DNA of 64,000 nucleotides from Effusibacillus dendaii (GTDB lineage Bacteria; Bacillota; Bacilli; Tumebacillales; Effusibacillaceae). Positions 17,441 to 26,365 of the stretch are shown in pieces (positions within the stretch are counted from its first letter, which is position 1; every line of letters starts with the position of its first letter). The stretch is taken from NCBI RefSeq assembly GCF_015097055.1, contig NZ_AP023366.1, forward strand, positions 844,501-908,500. The letters run 5' to 3'. The notes beneath the pieces were generated by a model that saw only the letters and a program-made list of their open reading frames with translations, made no database searches and was not told the DNA's origin. A program made the position numbers and the translations under genes.

Positions 17441-18036
17441 TTAGGTCGAGTAGGTTTTCCCAAACAAACACCTTCACGTCGCCGTGGAGGCGGTTTCCCT
17501 TTACGTTTGTTTCGATCGTGTCACCAAAGATCGGACTCGATTACCACTTAGTCCACACTACAATCCTCGAAAAGTCACGTGCGATACGACAGTCTAGGAG
17601 ATTTCCTCAACAACGCCCACACATCTCCCTAGCCTCTTTTGCAACATGGATTTCATGCCTCACCGACATTCTGTTTTTGGCCATAAAACGGGATGTCTGA
17701 ATCCTGCAATCCCTCCATGCCACGCAAGGCAGGCTACGCTGCACACAAGTGTCGTGTCATCCAAGATTCCATTTTCACTCGCCATGCAGGTTCATACCCT
17801 ATGTTGTAATCATTCACACGCTGGTGGTTGACCACAATCATAGGCCTCCGCGGAAGTAGGGTCATCGCCCGCATGCCATTGCAGATCGCCCTACAACCTT
17901 AACTCCCAGTACCAACCCAAGGCTGGGCGCCTCAAGCCAGCACAAGGAACTTCATCGATGTGCCCTTTGACGGATTTTTAGGCCCGCCTTCAGGAGAGGG
18001 GGGTTGACTAGAATACTGCACCACCCGCTCGATTTG
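17441..18036 (-). ncRNA. OLE RNA (ornate, large, extremophilic), predicted
   Basis: About 600 bases hold no credible gene but lie between the DUF421 gene and oapA in the ispA-to-dxs interval, which is the published genomic position of OLE RNA. The minus strand has the expected features: a strong extended -10 promoter upstream, many helices, and a 3' domain in which AAACAAAC (about 17512) pairs with GUUUGUUU, enclosing a small CCGCC/GGCG hairpin. Stretches such as GAAUGAUUACAACAUAGGG and CAGCGUAGCCUGCCUUG agree with my memory of the family consensus, but I cannot run a covariance search. In B. halodurans OLE binds OapA at the membrane and helps tolerance of alcohol, cold and other stresses. 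Ends are approximate. Confidence 0.85.
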
Positions 18037-18041
18037 TTCTC

Positions 18042-18072
18042 ATTATACCATAGAACGCGGGCGGCAACCAAA
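18042..18072 (-). promoter_or_regulatory. Promoter of the OLE RNA
   Basis: On the minus strand an extended -10 element TGGTATAAT (hexamer at 18042-18047) is preceded at 18 bases by TTGGTT as a -35. Transcription would begin near 18035, at the start of the conserved RNA and about 100 bases after the DUF421 stop, so OLE need not depend on upstream operon transcription. Confidence 0.7.
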
Positions 18073-18151
18073 TGACGTGCGGTTGACACAGGGAAAGGCG
18101 GAAGGAAAGCGGCGATACAGAATAAACCGCCATTTAACCAAAATCAAGTTT

Positions 18152-18853
18152 TTATTGTTTTTTGATCGGATTTGTACCATCGTTCCAATCCACCGTTAAA
18201 GTTCCGTCCGATTCCCATTGGACAAGTGTAAGTTTCCGCAAATCCTGCGGTTTGATATTTTGTTTTTCCAACTGTGCAAGCACCCATTGCCTGCTTTTAT
18301 TCAGATAGATGAGATTGACATCCACCCAATGCCCGTCCAGAATTAGCGGAACGGGAAGCGACTGGGGAGTGGCCTCTATATTCAGATCTTTAGGTGTAAC
18401 AGGCGTTTGATCCGGTTTCGGAATGACAGATATGTCTCCCACATCCTCCATAATGGCAAACTCCACATCGGCCAGCGACAAGTATCCTTTCAACCGTAAA
18501 TGGCCCAGCAGTTCAGGCACTGTCATGCGCACTTGCCGCAGTCCCGGTTCGTTTATATTTCCGCGGTTCACGAGAACAGTCGGTTTTATATGGACAAGTT
18601 GACGAAATTTGTTGTTCAGCATCAGAAAGGAAGCGACAAGGTAGATCGCGACCAGAAAACCGCCCGTCAGGATCACTTCCCAAGTGTTTCTTCCGTCCGA
18701 CATGTTTGACGCAAACATCGATCCCAATAAAAATACGACAATCAGGTCAAACGTATTCATCTGTGCGACGGCACGCTTACCCATAATTCTCATAAAGCAA
18801 TAAACGGAAATAAAAACAGCCAATGTTTCGAGAAACCAAACAGCATATTTCAC
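18152..18853 (-). CDS. DUF421 membrane protein (YetF family)
   Basis: A GTG at 18853 with GGGGTGG seven bases upstream gives 233 residues; a TTG two codons earlier lies too close to the Shine-Dalgarno. Three N-terminal membrane segments (about 3-22, 32-50, 58-78) contain the family signature RIMGKRAVAQMNTFDLIV. They are followed by two cytoplasmic DUF421 subdomains with V-L-V-N-R-G and E-F-A-I-M-E-D type motifs. Homologues in Bacillus (YetF, YkjA, YdfS, YrbG) are common in spore formers, some associated with spore germination or membranes. Their biochemical role is not known. It stands between ispA and the OLE RNA on the same strand. Confidence 0.88.
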   Translation of the reverse strand: MKYAVWFLETLAVFISVYCFMRIMGKRAVAQMNTFDLIVVFLLGSMFASNMSDGRNTWEVILTGGFLVAIYLVASFLMLNNKFRQLVHIKPTVLVNRGNINEPGLRQVRMTVPELLGHLRLKGYLSLADVEFAIMEDVGDISVIPKPDQTPVTPKDLNIEATPQSLPVPLILDGHWVDVNLIYLNKSRQWVLAQLEKQNIKPQDLRKLTLVQWESDGTLTVDWNDGTNPIKKQ

Positions 18854-18912
18854 GATCAAACCACCCCTACTGGTTCAGTAAGGGTAGTATTTGCGTCTGC
18901 GCCCCATTGTAG

Positions 18913-19833
18913 TCAATTCACCCTGGTGAGCAAATAATTTGCAATCTCCCGCAGTACGGTCGTGTCGTGCGGCAGATGGTTCAGGGCGGACAGCGCTTGT
19001 TGCGTAGTTTCGTTCAGTTTTTTATGAGACTCTTCCAATCCGAACAGGCTTGGATAGGTCAGCTTGCCATGAGCCTCATCCGCACCTGTTGATTTTCCCA
19101 GTTGATCCGCATTTCCCTCCACATCCAGCAAATCGTCCTGAATCTGGAAAGCAAGTCCCAAATTCATCGCATACAAGGTTAAATGGAGGATCTCCTGTTC
19201 GTTTGCCCCTGCAAAAACGGCCCCCATCTGAACGGCCGCCCTCAGCAAATCGCCTGTTTTATGCCTGTGAATAAACTCCAGCGTCTGCGGATCCGGCTGC
19301 TTTCCTTCCGCCTGTATGTCGGCCATCTGTCCTCCGATCATGCCCGCATAACCACTTGCGTCCGACAAAATGCGTATCAATTGCAGCAACTCTTTTTCCC
19401 GTTGCGGCATCTCCACTTGTGACAAAACCTGAAACGCCAAAGTCAGCAACGCATCGCCAGCCAAAACGGCGACTGCTTCCCCATAAACTTTGTGGTTGGT
19501 GGGCTTGCCCCGCCGGAAGTCGTCATCATCCATGGCGGGCAGATCGTCATGGATTAACGAATACGTATGTATCAATTCCAGGGAACAGGCAACCGGCAGG
19601 GCTGCCTGTCGATTGCCCCCTAATGTTTCCACCGTCGCAAGCGCCAAGATCGGTCGAATTCGCTTTCCTCCCGCGAACAGGCTGTACCGCATCGATTCAA
19701 TCAGCAAACCGGTCGATTCTAAACCGGCGTGCCTCGAAAACATCCGCTCCTTGCCGCTCGGCAAAAGCTTATCCATTGCCTGTTCCACTTCGCAGGCGGC
19801 TTCTTTCAAATAATCCTCAATTACAAACGACAT
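18913..19833 (-). CDS. ispA: Farnesyl diphosphate synthase
   Basis: The 306-residue prenyltransferase contains both aspartate-rich motifs: LIHDDLPAMDDDDFRRG (first, about 92-108) and FQIQDDLLD (second, about 232-240), with GGKRIRP for diphosphate binding. The two residues before the first motif and its extra Asp are typical of bacterial farnesyl-diphosphate synthases. It makes C15 diphosphate from IPP and DMAPP for undecaprenyl phosphate, menaquinone and hopanoids. The gene begins two bases after the xseB stop, so the three genes xseA-xseB-ispA form one translational unit. Confidence 0.96.
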   Translation of the reverse strand: MSFVIEDYLKEAACEVEQAMDKLLPSGKERMFSRHAGLESTGLLIESMRYSLFAGGKRIRPILALATVETLGGNRQAALPVACSLELIHTYSLIHDDLPAMDDDDFRRGKPTNHKVYGEAVAVLAGDALLTLAFQVLSQVEMPQREKELLQLIRILSDASGYAGMIGGQMADIQAEGKQPDPQTLEFIHRHKTGDLLRAAVQMGAVFAGANEQEILHLTLYAMNLGLAFQIQDDLLDVEGNADQLGKSTGADEAHGKLTYPSLFGLEESHKKLNETTQQALSALNHLPHDTTVLREIANYLLTRVN

Positions 19834-19835
19834 CG

Positions 19836-20051
19836 TTATTCCTCCGGAATGAAAGGCTTTTTCTGCAACCCGGCAGAATCTTCGACGAGCATTTCAATTT
19901 TTTGCTCCGCCTGATCCAGTTTGTCCCGGCATACTTTGGCCAGTTTCATGCCCTCCTGAAAGCTGGCAATTGCCTGTTCCAACGGAATTTCCCCGTTCTC
20001 AAGGTCACGCACGATTTTTTCCAAACCGGCCAACGCTTCTTCAAATGTCAA
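19836..20051 (-). CDS. xseB: Exodeoxyribonuclease VII small subunit
   Basis: This 71-residue protein shows the characteristic small-subunit pattern TFEEALAGLEKIVRDLENGE, then IPLEQAIASFQEGMKLAKVC. Several copies assemble on the coiled-coil of the large subunit XseA; the complex degrades single-stranded DNA to oligonucleotides. Its start codon overlaps the stop of xseA by four bases (ATGA), a sign of translational coupling, and ispA begins two bases downstream. Length is normal. Confidence 0.96.
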   Translation of the reverse strand: MTFEEALAGLEKIVRDLENGEIPLEQAIASFQEGMKLAKVCRDKLDQAEQKIEMLVEDSAGLQKKPFIPEE

Positions 20052-21460
20052 TTCGATTCCTCCTCAATTCCCCAGACTTGGCAGTCAAGCGCGCCGTCGG
20101 AAAACTTCACTGTCACTCTGTCCCCCGGCTGTATCTGTCTGACGGAGCGCACCAATTCATGCCGTTCGCTTTCATATGTCAATGTGTAGCCTCTTTTTAA
20201 AATGTGCAAAGGGCTGTATGCGTCTAACTTGTCCAGCATACGGTCGAGACGGTTATTTTCCGCATTCAATCGGTTTTTTATCGCGGTTTGCAGCTTTGAC
20301 AGCAGATAACCATACCTTTCTTCCGTCCGGATCACCCGTTCCACAGGCGATTTCTGCATCAGGCGACCACTCAAATCGTTGAGCCGCTTGTTTCTTACAG
20401 ACACCCATTTGACAAGCCGCAGTTCCAGTTCATTTTCCAGGTGGTCAACCTGCTGCCGCAACTGCTGCACCCGATCGAGCGGTCTGCGAAAAACGGCAGA
20501 CCTTTCGAACCGCTCCAATTGCTTCCGATAGCCCTGTATCCTGTTTTCCATCGCAACCGCCAAGCGTTCCCGCAGGTTGTCCATATGGCGAATCAGTTCC
20601 GTCAGGTGCGGGACGGCCAATTCAGCGGCAGCGGTCGGCGTCGCAGCCCGAACGTCGGCCACAAAGTCAGCGATTGTAAAATCCGTTTCATGCCCAACGG
20701 CAGAAATCACCGGGATACGAGAGGCAAAAATCGCCCTCGCCACCACTTCTTCATTGAATGCCCATAACTCTTCCAGCGATCCGCCGCCTCGCCCGACAAT
20801 CATTACATCAATCTGCCATTCCGCCGATTCATTCAATGTATGAATGGCATTGGCAATCATCGGGGCTGCCTCCGCTCCCTGCACAAGAACGGGCAGCAGC
20901 AGAATATCGGCCAACGGATACCGTCTTCGAATCGTGGTGATAATGTCCCGGACTGCCGCCCCCGTGGGAGAGGTGACCACTCCGATCCGTTTCGGGAACT
21001 CGGGCAGTTGCTTTTTGTGAGTATAATCAAACAATCCTTCTTTTTCCAACCGTTCTTTCAGTTGTTGAAACGCCAAAAACAGGGAACCCATTCCATCCGG
21101 CTGCATATCTTCCACATATAGCTGGTACTGCCCGTCGCGTTCATAAACGGACAAATAGCCCCGGACAATCACTTTCATTCCTTCTTTCGGAAGGAATTGG
21201 AGGTTGCGGTTTTTGGAGGCAAACATCACCGATTTGACGCGGCTGCCCGCATCTTTTAATGTAAAATACATGTGCCCGCTGCTGTGGTGCGTGTAATTTG
21301 AGATCTCCCCACGCACCCAAACGTCTGACAACTCCGGGTCCTGTTCCAGCAACATTTTAATGGCCGCGGTTAATTCGGACACAGATAAAATTTGCTCATC
21401 CTGCAGCCGAGACTGTATTCTTGTTTCCCACGCGTTCAACTCGTCTTCCCCCGCAATCAC
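20048..21460 (-). CDS. xseA: Exodeoxyribonuclease VII large subunit
   Basis: The 470-residue subunit has an N-terminal OB-fold (about 20-115, with WVRGEISNYTHHSSGHMYFT). A catalytic domain follows, with GVVTSPTGAAVRDI and GRGGGSLEELWAFNE, then GHETDFTIADFVAD, and finally a long coiled-coil and C-terminal beta segment with ILKRGYTL. The enzyme attacks single-stranded DNA without requiring metal. The start is a GTG at 21460; a TTG seven codons further in has a better Shine-Dalgarno (GGGGGAAG) and gives almost the same protein, so the start is uncertain. folD ends four bases upstream. Confidence 0.96.
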   Translation of the reverse strand: MIAGEDELNAWETRIQSRLQDEQILSVSELTAAIKMLLEQDPELSDVWVRGEISNYTHHSSGHMYFTLKDAGSRVKSVMFASKNRNLQFLPKEGMKVIVRGYLSVYERDGQYQLYVEDMQPDGMGSLFLAFQQLKERLEKEGLFDYTHKKQLPEFPKRIGVVTSPTGAAVRDIITTIRRRYPLADILLLPVLVQGAEAAPMIANAIHTLNESAEWQIDVMIVGRGGGSLEELWAFNEEVVARAIFASRIPVISAVGHETDFTIADFVADVRAATPTAAAELAVPHLTELIRHMDNLRERLAVAMENRIQGYRKQLERFERSAVFRRPLDRVQQLRQQVDHLENELELRLVKWVSVRNKRLNDLSGRLMQKSPVERVIRTEERYGYLLSKLQTAIKNRLNAENNRLDRMLDKLDAYSPLHILKRGYTLTYESERHELVRSVRQIQPGDRVTVKFSDGALDCQVWGIEEESN

Positions 21461-21463
21461 CGG

Positions 21464-22315
21464 TTATCTCACAAGACTGCGTTTCGCTGATTCAACGGTG
21501 TTATACATCAACATGGTAATCGTCATCGGACCCACGCCGCCCGGAACTGGCGTAATCAAACCTGCCACCTGACTGACTTCGTCAAATAAACAATCCCCTA
21601 CCAGTTTGCCATCCACCCGATTGACTCCGACATCGACCACCGCAGCACCCGGTTTTACCATATCAGCCGTTACCGTACCTGCTCTTCCGACAGCAGCCAC
21701 CAAAATATCCGCCTGTTTGGTAAACGAGGTCAGATCCTTTGTGCGGGAGTGGCAAATCGTAACGGTCGCATTTTCTGCCAAAAGCAGCTGCGCCATCGGC
21801 TTTCCAACAATATTGGAACGTCCGATCACAACCGCGTTTTTACCGGCAATTTGCACACCTGAACGTTTCAGCATCTGGATCACGCCGTGCGGTGTACAGG
21901 GGAGAAAAGCGGGCAATCCGGTATACAGGTTGCCAACGTTGACCGGATGGAATCCATCCACGTCTTTTTGTGGATCAATCGCTTGAATCACCGCTTTTTC
22001 GGAAATGTGGGCAGGCAACGGGAGCTGCACCAGAATCCCGTGAATTTTCGGATCGCGATTGAACCGGTCAATCAGCGAGAGCACTTCCTGTTCGCTCACA
22101 TCGGCTGACAGTCGATGTACCTCCGAATAAAAATTTAATTCGATGGATGCCTTTTCTTTCCCTTTTACATAACTGTGGGAAGCCGGATCATCCCCCACCA
22201 AAATCACTGCCAATCCAGGTTGAACTCCCTGTTGTATCAGTTGATCCACTTCCTGTTTCAACTCGCTGCGAATCTGACTTGCCACTTCTTTGCCACTAAT
22301 GATGGTTGCCGTCAT
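21464..22315 (-). CDS. folD: Methylenetetrahydrofolate dehydrogenase/cyclohydrolase FolD
   Basis: ATG 22315 follows GGAGGG and begins [12 protein letters not shown]; the open frame extends 63 codons further upstream, but that part overlaps the flavoprotein gene and is not family-like. The 283-residue bifunctional enzyme has the active-site SYVKGKEKA (Tyr and Lys), the signature [11 protein letters not shown], and the nucleotide loop [11 protein letters not shown]. It interconverts 5,10-methylene-, methenyl- and 10-formyl-THF. This one-carbon role connects with the glycine cleavage genes elsewhere in the window. Confidence 0.96.
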   Translation of the reverse strand: MTATIISGKEVASQIRSELKQEVDQLIQQGVQPGLAVILVGDDPASHSYVKGKEKASIELNFYSEVHRLSADVSEQEVLSLIDRFNRDPKIHGILVQLPLPAHISEKAVIQAIDPQKDVDGFHPVNVGNLYTGLPAFLPCTPHGVIQMLKRSGVQIAGKNAVVIGRSNIVGKPMAQLLLAENATVTICHSRTKDLTSFTKQADILVAAVGRAGTVTADMVKPGAAVVDVGVNRVDGKLVGDCLFDEVSQVAGLITPVPGGVGPMTITMLMYNTVESAKRSLVR

Positions 22316-22391
22316 TGGAATCCCTCCTGGAAATACGGAAAGTCTACGCCACCCAGACGCAGACTCCGATATTCGATCTTTGCTGCAATTG

Positions 22392-23426
22392 TTAGTGTTT
22401 TCCGAAGCCGGAAGAACTATGGCCCGGATGCAGTTTCGACTGCGGATCGAGATAAATCTTGGCGTTGTTGACCGCAGTAGGGCCTTCCCCGAAACCGGTT
22501 GCAATCAACTTGATTTTTCCGGGGTATGTCACGATGTCACCGACAGCGTAGACGCCTGGAATGTTTGTTTCTCCCTTGGTGTTTACCACGATTGCATTGT
22601 CCTGTATTTCAAGTCCCCACTCCAATATGGGCCCAAGCGATGCAGAGAAGCCCAATGCGCCGATAATGGTGTCGACCGGAATTTCCTCTTCCGTTTTGTC
22701 CTTACTGTTGACCAGCACAGCTTTTTGCAGTTTGCCCTCACCGGAAACCGATTTTAATTCTGTAAATACTTTTACTTCAACTGACGATGCGAACAGTCTG
22801 CGAACACTGTCCTCATGCGCGCGGAATTGATCGCGCCGGTGGATCAGGGTTACTTTTTGCGCCACCTCTTCTAACATTAACGCAAAATCGGCTGCCGAGT
22901 CGCCGCCCCCGACAACCAAACAGTTCATTCCCTTGAATTTGCTCACATCGTCAATAAAATAACGAATTCCTTTTCCTTCAAATTGAGCCGCGTTTTCAGC
23001 AGGTAACCGGCGGGGCGTAAAAGCGCCAATCCCGCCCGCAATCAGGACAGTTTTTGCGAGGTGTACCGTTGTATCACTGGTTAACCGAAAAATGCCGTCA
23101 GGCTGCTTTTCCAGTTTGAGTACCCGTTCATTCAAACAAACAGTTGGATGATAAGGTGCCATCTGCTCCTTCAAATTAGCGATTAAATCTTTCGCGTAAA
23201 TTTTCGGAAACCCTGCCACGTCGTAAATATACTTATCAGGATACAGCTCTGCCAATTGGCCGCCCAATTGCGGCAAACTGTCGATAATCTTGGTGCTCAT
23301 GTCGCGAATTCCCGCGTAAAAGGCGGAGAACAGTCCGACCGGGCCGCCGCCGATGATCGTGATATCATACACCCGATCATCTGTATTCCGTGTTTCTGTT
23401 TGCTTGAGTTCTTGGTTCTCTCCCAT
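22392..23426 (-). CDS. Ferredoxin/flavodoxin-NADP reductase (YumC type)
   Basis: The 344-residue flavoprotein has an N-terminal FAD-binding GGGPVG loop (about 26-31) and LPQLGGQL. An NADPH-binding [10 protein letters not shown] centre and a C-terminal [21 protein letters not shown] follow. It resembles thioredoxin reductase but lacks the C-x-x-C pair, which defines the YumC-type ferredoxin-NADP reductase class. Such enzymes pass electrons between NADPH and small iron-sulfur or flavin carriers. Its position between a TsaD-like gene and folD is not that of B. subtilis. A TATAAT-bearing stretch at 23484-23489 upstream may be its own promoter. Family assignment is firm; the physiological partner is not known. 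Confidence 0.92.
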   Translation of the reverse strand: MGENQELKQTETRNTDDRVYDITIIGGGPVGLFSAFYAGIRDMSTKIIDSLPQLGGQLAELYPDKYIYDVAGFPKIYAKDLIANLKEQMAPYHPTVCLNERVLKLEKQPDGIFRLTSDTTVHLAKTVLIAGGIGAFTPRRLPAENAAQFEGKGIRYFIDDVSKFKGMNCLVVGGGDSAADFALMLEEVAQKVTLIHRRDQFRAHEDSVRRLFASSVEVKVFTELKSVSGEGKLQKAVLVNSKDKTEEEIPVDTIIGALGFSASLGPILEWGLEIQDNAIVVNTKGETNIPGVYAVGDIVTYPGKIKLIATGFGEGPTAVNNAKIYLDPQSKLHPGHSSSGFGKH

Positions 23427-23508
23427 AGAATTGGCCTCCTTAGGCGTTTCACCCTATAAAACTCTGGTTCACTCTATGGTAATATTATACTATAAGTTCA
23501 TTTAAATT

Positions 23509-24513
23509 CTACCTATTCGACAACAAAGTTTGTCGAATCGACAATCCAATTCGCGCCACGCCAAACGCATTATCTGTAGAATAACGAGGTTCTGCAAAAA
23601 ACAGCCGGGCTTTGACAGCCGGGTGTTCCAAACGGCGCTGCAGCCGCTTGCGAATATATAGATTTGCCGCTACGCCTCCGACGATCAAAACGTTTTGCAG
23701 GTTTGTTTCTTCCATCGCATTCCGAATTACCTTCTCCAATCCTTTTGCGATGCACGCTTCCACCGCACGGGCAACCGCCGCTTTGTCAGCCCCCGCCGCA
23801 ATCAACCGGTCGGCTGCCGTTTCCGGACCGGCGAACGACCAATTAAATCGTTCGATAACAGGAGACGGGAGACGGACGGAAGAGTTTTCGTGCGCGAAGG
23901 AGGCTAATTTTTCCAAATGAGGACCCGCAGGGAACGGCAGCCCCAAGGCCACGCCTATCCGATCAACGAACTGGCCCGCATGCAGATCGACAGAACTTCC
24001 CATCGGCTCAATTTGATATCCGACCGGGTGGCGTTTTACCCGCAACAAATCGCTGGTGCCACCCGACAGATGAATCGCCAAAAATTCCGGACTGTCGGCA
24101 AGCGGAGCCGAACCGCTCGAATCGGTTGCTTCACCGGCCGCACCATCGAAAACGGTTGCTTCACCGGCCGCTATATGCCCTTCCTGATGGCTCGTTTCGT
24201 AGAAGGGGATTTGCAGCGCAGCGGAGATGCTTTTTGCCAGACCTTCCCCTGCTAAAAAAACAGGCATATACGACCCTTCTGCCGGTCGCGGTCGAGTAGA
24301 AACACAAACGGCCTGAAGCTCTCGCAAATTGCCGATTTTCTCCATGAGCAGGGGCAGATTTTTGACGTGCTGAAACAACGCCTCCGACTGCTGCAGTCCC
24401 CGAGCTCCCCTATCTACCTGCAACAGTTGCCGCTCCTCTCTTACAATTGCGCCGTTTGCGTTTACCAAACAAAGTGAAGTCGTGTAATTGCTGGTATCGA
24501 TTCCGAGAATCAT
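23509..24513 (-). CDS. TsaD/Kae1-like paralogue
   Basis: The 334-residue protein has the actin-like ATPase fold of TsaD/Kae1: MILGIDTSNYTTSLCLV at the N-terminus, a shortened metal-binding block SHQEGH, IHLSGGTSDLL, and the C-terminal VLIVGGVAANLYIRKRL. It is diverged from authentic TsaD, which would be expected at a separate locus with TsaB and TsaE and makes the t6A37 tRNA modification. Its position immediately after nusB (its ATG overlaps the nusB stop by four bases) recurs in clostridia and Alicyclobacillaceae. A small internal duplication around residues 116-130 repeats G-E-A-T. Whether it still has carbamoyltransferase activity is unclear. Confidence 0.8.
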   Translation of the reverse strand: MILGIDTSNYTTSLCLVNANGAIVREERQLLQVDRGARGLQQSEALFQHVKNLPLLMEKIGNLRELQAVCVSTRPRPAEGSYMPVFLAGEGLAKSISAALQIPFYETSHQEGHIAAGEATVFDGAAGEATDSSGSAPLADSPEFLAIHLSGGTSDLLRVKRHPVGYQIEPMGSSVDLHAGQFVDRIGVALGLPFPAGPHLEKLASFAHENSSVRLPSPVIERFNWSFAGPETAADRLIAAGADKAAVARAVEACIAKGLEKVIRNAMEETNLQNVLIVGGVAANLYIRKRLQRRLEHPAVKARLFFAEPRYSTDNAFGVARIGLSIRQTLLSNR

Positions 24514-24932
24514 GGAATACAGGAACTCCTTAACTGATCCAGATCGTTCAGGACTTTCCCGAGAATACCGTTCACAAATTTGCCGGATTCGGCCGTAGAA
24601 AAAGACTTGGCCAGTTCCACCGCTTCGTTGACCACTACTTTTGGCGGCACATCCGGTTCGAACAACAATTCATAGACCGCCATTCGCAGCACCGCAAGGT
24701 CGACCGATGGCATGCGTTCCAGTTCCCAACCCACCGAATACTTTTTAATCAGCGGGTCAATGACCGACAGATGGTCGTATGTACCTGTTACAATTTTTCT
24801 TAGATAAGTTTGATCCACGGCAGGGCTGGCTTCTTCCAATACGTTGTGAATCGCTTCTGAAACCGGAATTTGTCCGACATCCATTTGAAACAAACTTTGC
24901 AGCGCAGTTTCCCGCACCAGTCTGCGGCTCAT
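24510..24932 (-). CDS. nusB: Transcription antitermination factor NusB
   Basis: The 140-residue all-helical protein begins MSRRLVRETALQSLFQMDVG and carries the C-terminal PKVVVNEAVELAKSFSTAESGKF-type stretch (about 98-122) diagnostic of NusB. With NusE (ribosomal protein S10) it binds boxA in rRNA leader transcripts and prevents premature termination. Its stop overlaps the start of the TsaD-like gene, so the two are co-translated. It lies downstream of the asp23 group, as in B. subtilis. Confidence 0.96.
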   Translation of the reverse strand: MSRRLVRETALQSLFQMDVGQIPVSEAIHNVLEEASPAVDQTYLRKIVTGTYDHLSVIDPLIKKYSVGWELERMPSVDLAVLRMAVYELLFEPDVPPKVVVNEAVELAKSFSTAESGKFVNGILGKVLNDLDQLRSSCIP

Positions 24933-25011
24933 TACGCAACCTCCTTATCTTAAAAACATACCGGCGATTTCTTTTGTTGTATAAAGTAGTGTTGCCTAAT
25001 AACAAAAGAAA

Positions 25012-25033
25012 TAGGGCATTCGAGTTGCCCTAA
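25012..25033 (-). terminator. Weak terminator after the DUF2273 gene
   Basis: A six-bp stem (AGGGCA / TGCCCT) overlapping the stop codon is followed on the minus strand by ATTTCTTTTGTTATT. It may end part of the asp23-amaP-DUF2273 transcript before nusB. Confidence 0.5.
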
Positions 25034-25260
25034 TCACGCGGTTTATTCGGTGTGATCCGTTCAATTACGTCTCGCCAGTCTTCCTGTGTGTCGATCCAGC
25101 GGCCAACGCCATAACCGGCCGCAATGAAAGCGGCAAAAATCAGCGTTTTCCAAAAACCCACGAGGAGAAACAACAGCCCTAAAAGTGCGCCGATCAGCAT
25201 ACCGACAATTCGCAAATTCGCCGTTTGCAAAAATGTGACTACCGAATTCCACCACTTCAT
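25030..25260 (-). CDS. DUF2273 small membrane protein
   Basis: The 76-residue protein has two adjacent hydrophobic helices (about 17-35 and 38-52, with IVGMLIGALLGLLFLLVGFW) and a polar tail. This is typical of DUF2273 proteins, which are almost always encoded between an amaP-like gene and asp23. In staphylococci and streptococci such proteins anchor Asp23-type envelope-stress proteins to the membrane. Its start touches the amaP stop (25260), so the two are translationally coupled. Function beyond membrane anchoring is unknown. Confidence 0.85.
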   Translation of the reverse strand: MKWWNSVVTFLQTANLRIVGMLIGALLGLLFLLVGFWKTLIFAAFIAAGYGVGRWIDTQEDWRDVIERITPNKPRD

Positions 25261-25811
25261 TATTCTACCCTCGATTCTACCCTCGGTCGAACAGGCATCT
25301 TCTTACCGGCCTGCGATTTTACAACATCACTCACGTACACCACTACGTTTTCAACGGTAACACCGGTAGTGGATTCCACATAATCTTTTACTTTTTGCTG
25401 GACAGTCGAAGTCAACTGCGGAATTTCCAAATCCGGATCCACTGTGACGCGAATGGCAATTCGAATACCTGACTCGCTGAGACGCACCTTTGTTTTCAAG
25501 TCGTTAATCCCTTTAACCAGCCTGACAGCCCGTTCGGTCAAACTTTCAATCGTTTGAAATGAAATACGGACGTCCCCTAATTCTGTTTTATGCGAAATTG
25601 CCTGTTGTTCCCTAGTTTTTCCACTGCGCAGAAACAGAAACCGCAAAGACACGGCAAGCAAAAGAACTATGCCGACCAACAGTTCATATGGATAAAAATC
25701 CAACAGTCCGTTCAACCAACCGAATCCAAAAATATGAGCGCCAAGCATCACGGATAAAATGGCCGTTGCCAGGCTGTATAAGAAAAGCAATAGTCGGTCG
25801 AATGCGTTCAA
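25260..25811 (-). CDS. amaP: AmaP-like alkaline-shock anchoring protein
   Basis: The 183-residue protein starts with two membrane helices (about 7-30 and 42-62), followed by a soluble domain related to Asp23 (about 80-170, QTIESLTERAVRLVKGINDLK). In Staphylococcus aureus, AmaP anchors Asp23 at the membrane. The gene lies between the asp23-like and DUF2273 genes, forming the usual three-gene set for this envelope complex. It overlaps DUF2273 by one base. Identification rests on this layout and the domain pattern. Confidence 0.85.
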   Translation of the reverse strand: MNAFDRLLLFLYSLATAILSVMLGAHIFGFGWLNGLLDFYPYELLVGIVLLLAVSLRFLFLRSGKTREQQAISHKTELGDVRISFQTIESLTERAVRLVKGINDLKTKVRLSESGIRIAIRVTVDPDLEIPQLTSTVQQKVKDYVESTTGVTVENVVVYVSDVVKSQAGKKMPVRPRVESRVE

Positions 25812-25876
25812 AAGCTTGTCCCTCCTCCGGTTTGTTAAAATCCCCCATGAAACGGTCGCTTCAAGGGGGACAAGGT

Positions 25877-26290
25877 TTAGCGAAGGCGAGGTGATGGGGA
25901 AACCGCTACCTCTTCTTCTTTTTCGTCGTTCTTGAAGGTTACACCCAAAATATGAACGTTAACTTCCACCACTTCGAGACCAGTCATATTTTCAATCGCC
26001 CGTTTCACGTTTGACTGAACTTCTGCCGCCACATCTTGGATGCGGGTGCCAAACTCCGTTACAACTGACAGGTCAACTGCACATTGTTTTTCTCCGACTT
26101 CCACTTTGACTCCTTTGCCCAGATTCTTCCGGCCAAGCAGTTCCGCGATCCCGCCAGCGACTCCACCGCTCATTCCGGCGATTCCACGTACTTCTGTCGC
26201 TGCCAGACCGGCAATTATCTCTATCACTTCCGGAGCAATTCGGATTTGCCCCATCTCGGTTACGTCAAATTCGAGATTATCGATTGACAT
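25877..26290 (-). CDS. Asp23/Gls24 envelope stress-response protein
   Basis: The 137-residue soluble protein has the Asp23 fold, with IRIAPEVIEIIAGLAATEVR and the GGIAELLGRKNLGKGVKVEV region, ending in an acidic/Ser tail. In B. subtilis, YqhY, encoded next to accBC, is of this family and is linked to acetyl-CoA carboxylase activity. The same adjacency to accC is found here. Together with the amaP and DUF2273 genes it probably forms a membrane-associated complex. Start ATG 26290. Confidence 0.93.
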   Translation of the reverse strand: MSIDNLEFDVTEMGQIRIAPEVIEIIAGLAATEVRGIAGMSGGVAGGIAELLGRKNLGKGVKVEVGEKQCAVDLSVVTEFGTRIQDVAAEVQSNVKRAIENMTGLEVVEVNVHILGVTFKNDEKEEEVAVSPSPRLR

Positions 26291-26365
26291 TGAAAAACCC
26301 CCTTGTTTGTCCGCATTACTAACATAAGTATATCAGAGGGCGAGAAATATGACAATTTAAGGCAA

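Noticed and set aside
17518-17831. Short plus-strand open frames in the ispA-dxs gap
   Set aside because: No Shine-Dalgarno, odd composition and inconsistent frames; the stretch is better explained by the structured RNA on the minus strand.
23880-24180. Possible frameshifted or fused segment inside the TsaD-like gene
   Set aside because: The odd stretch is a short in-frame internal repeat (G-E-A-T units) and the frame continues on both sides.
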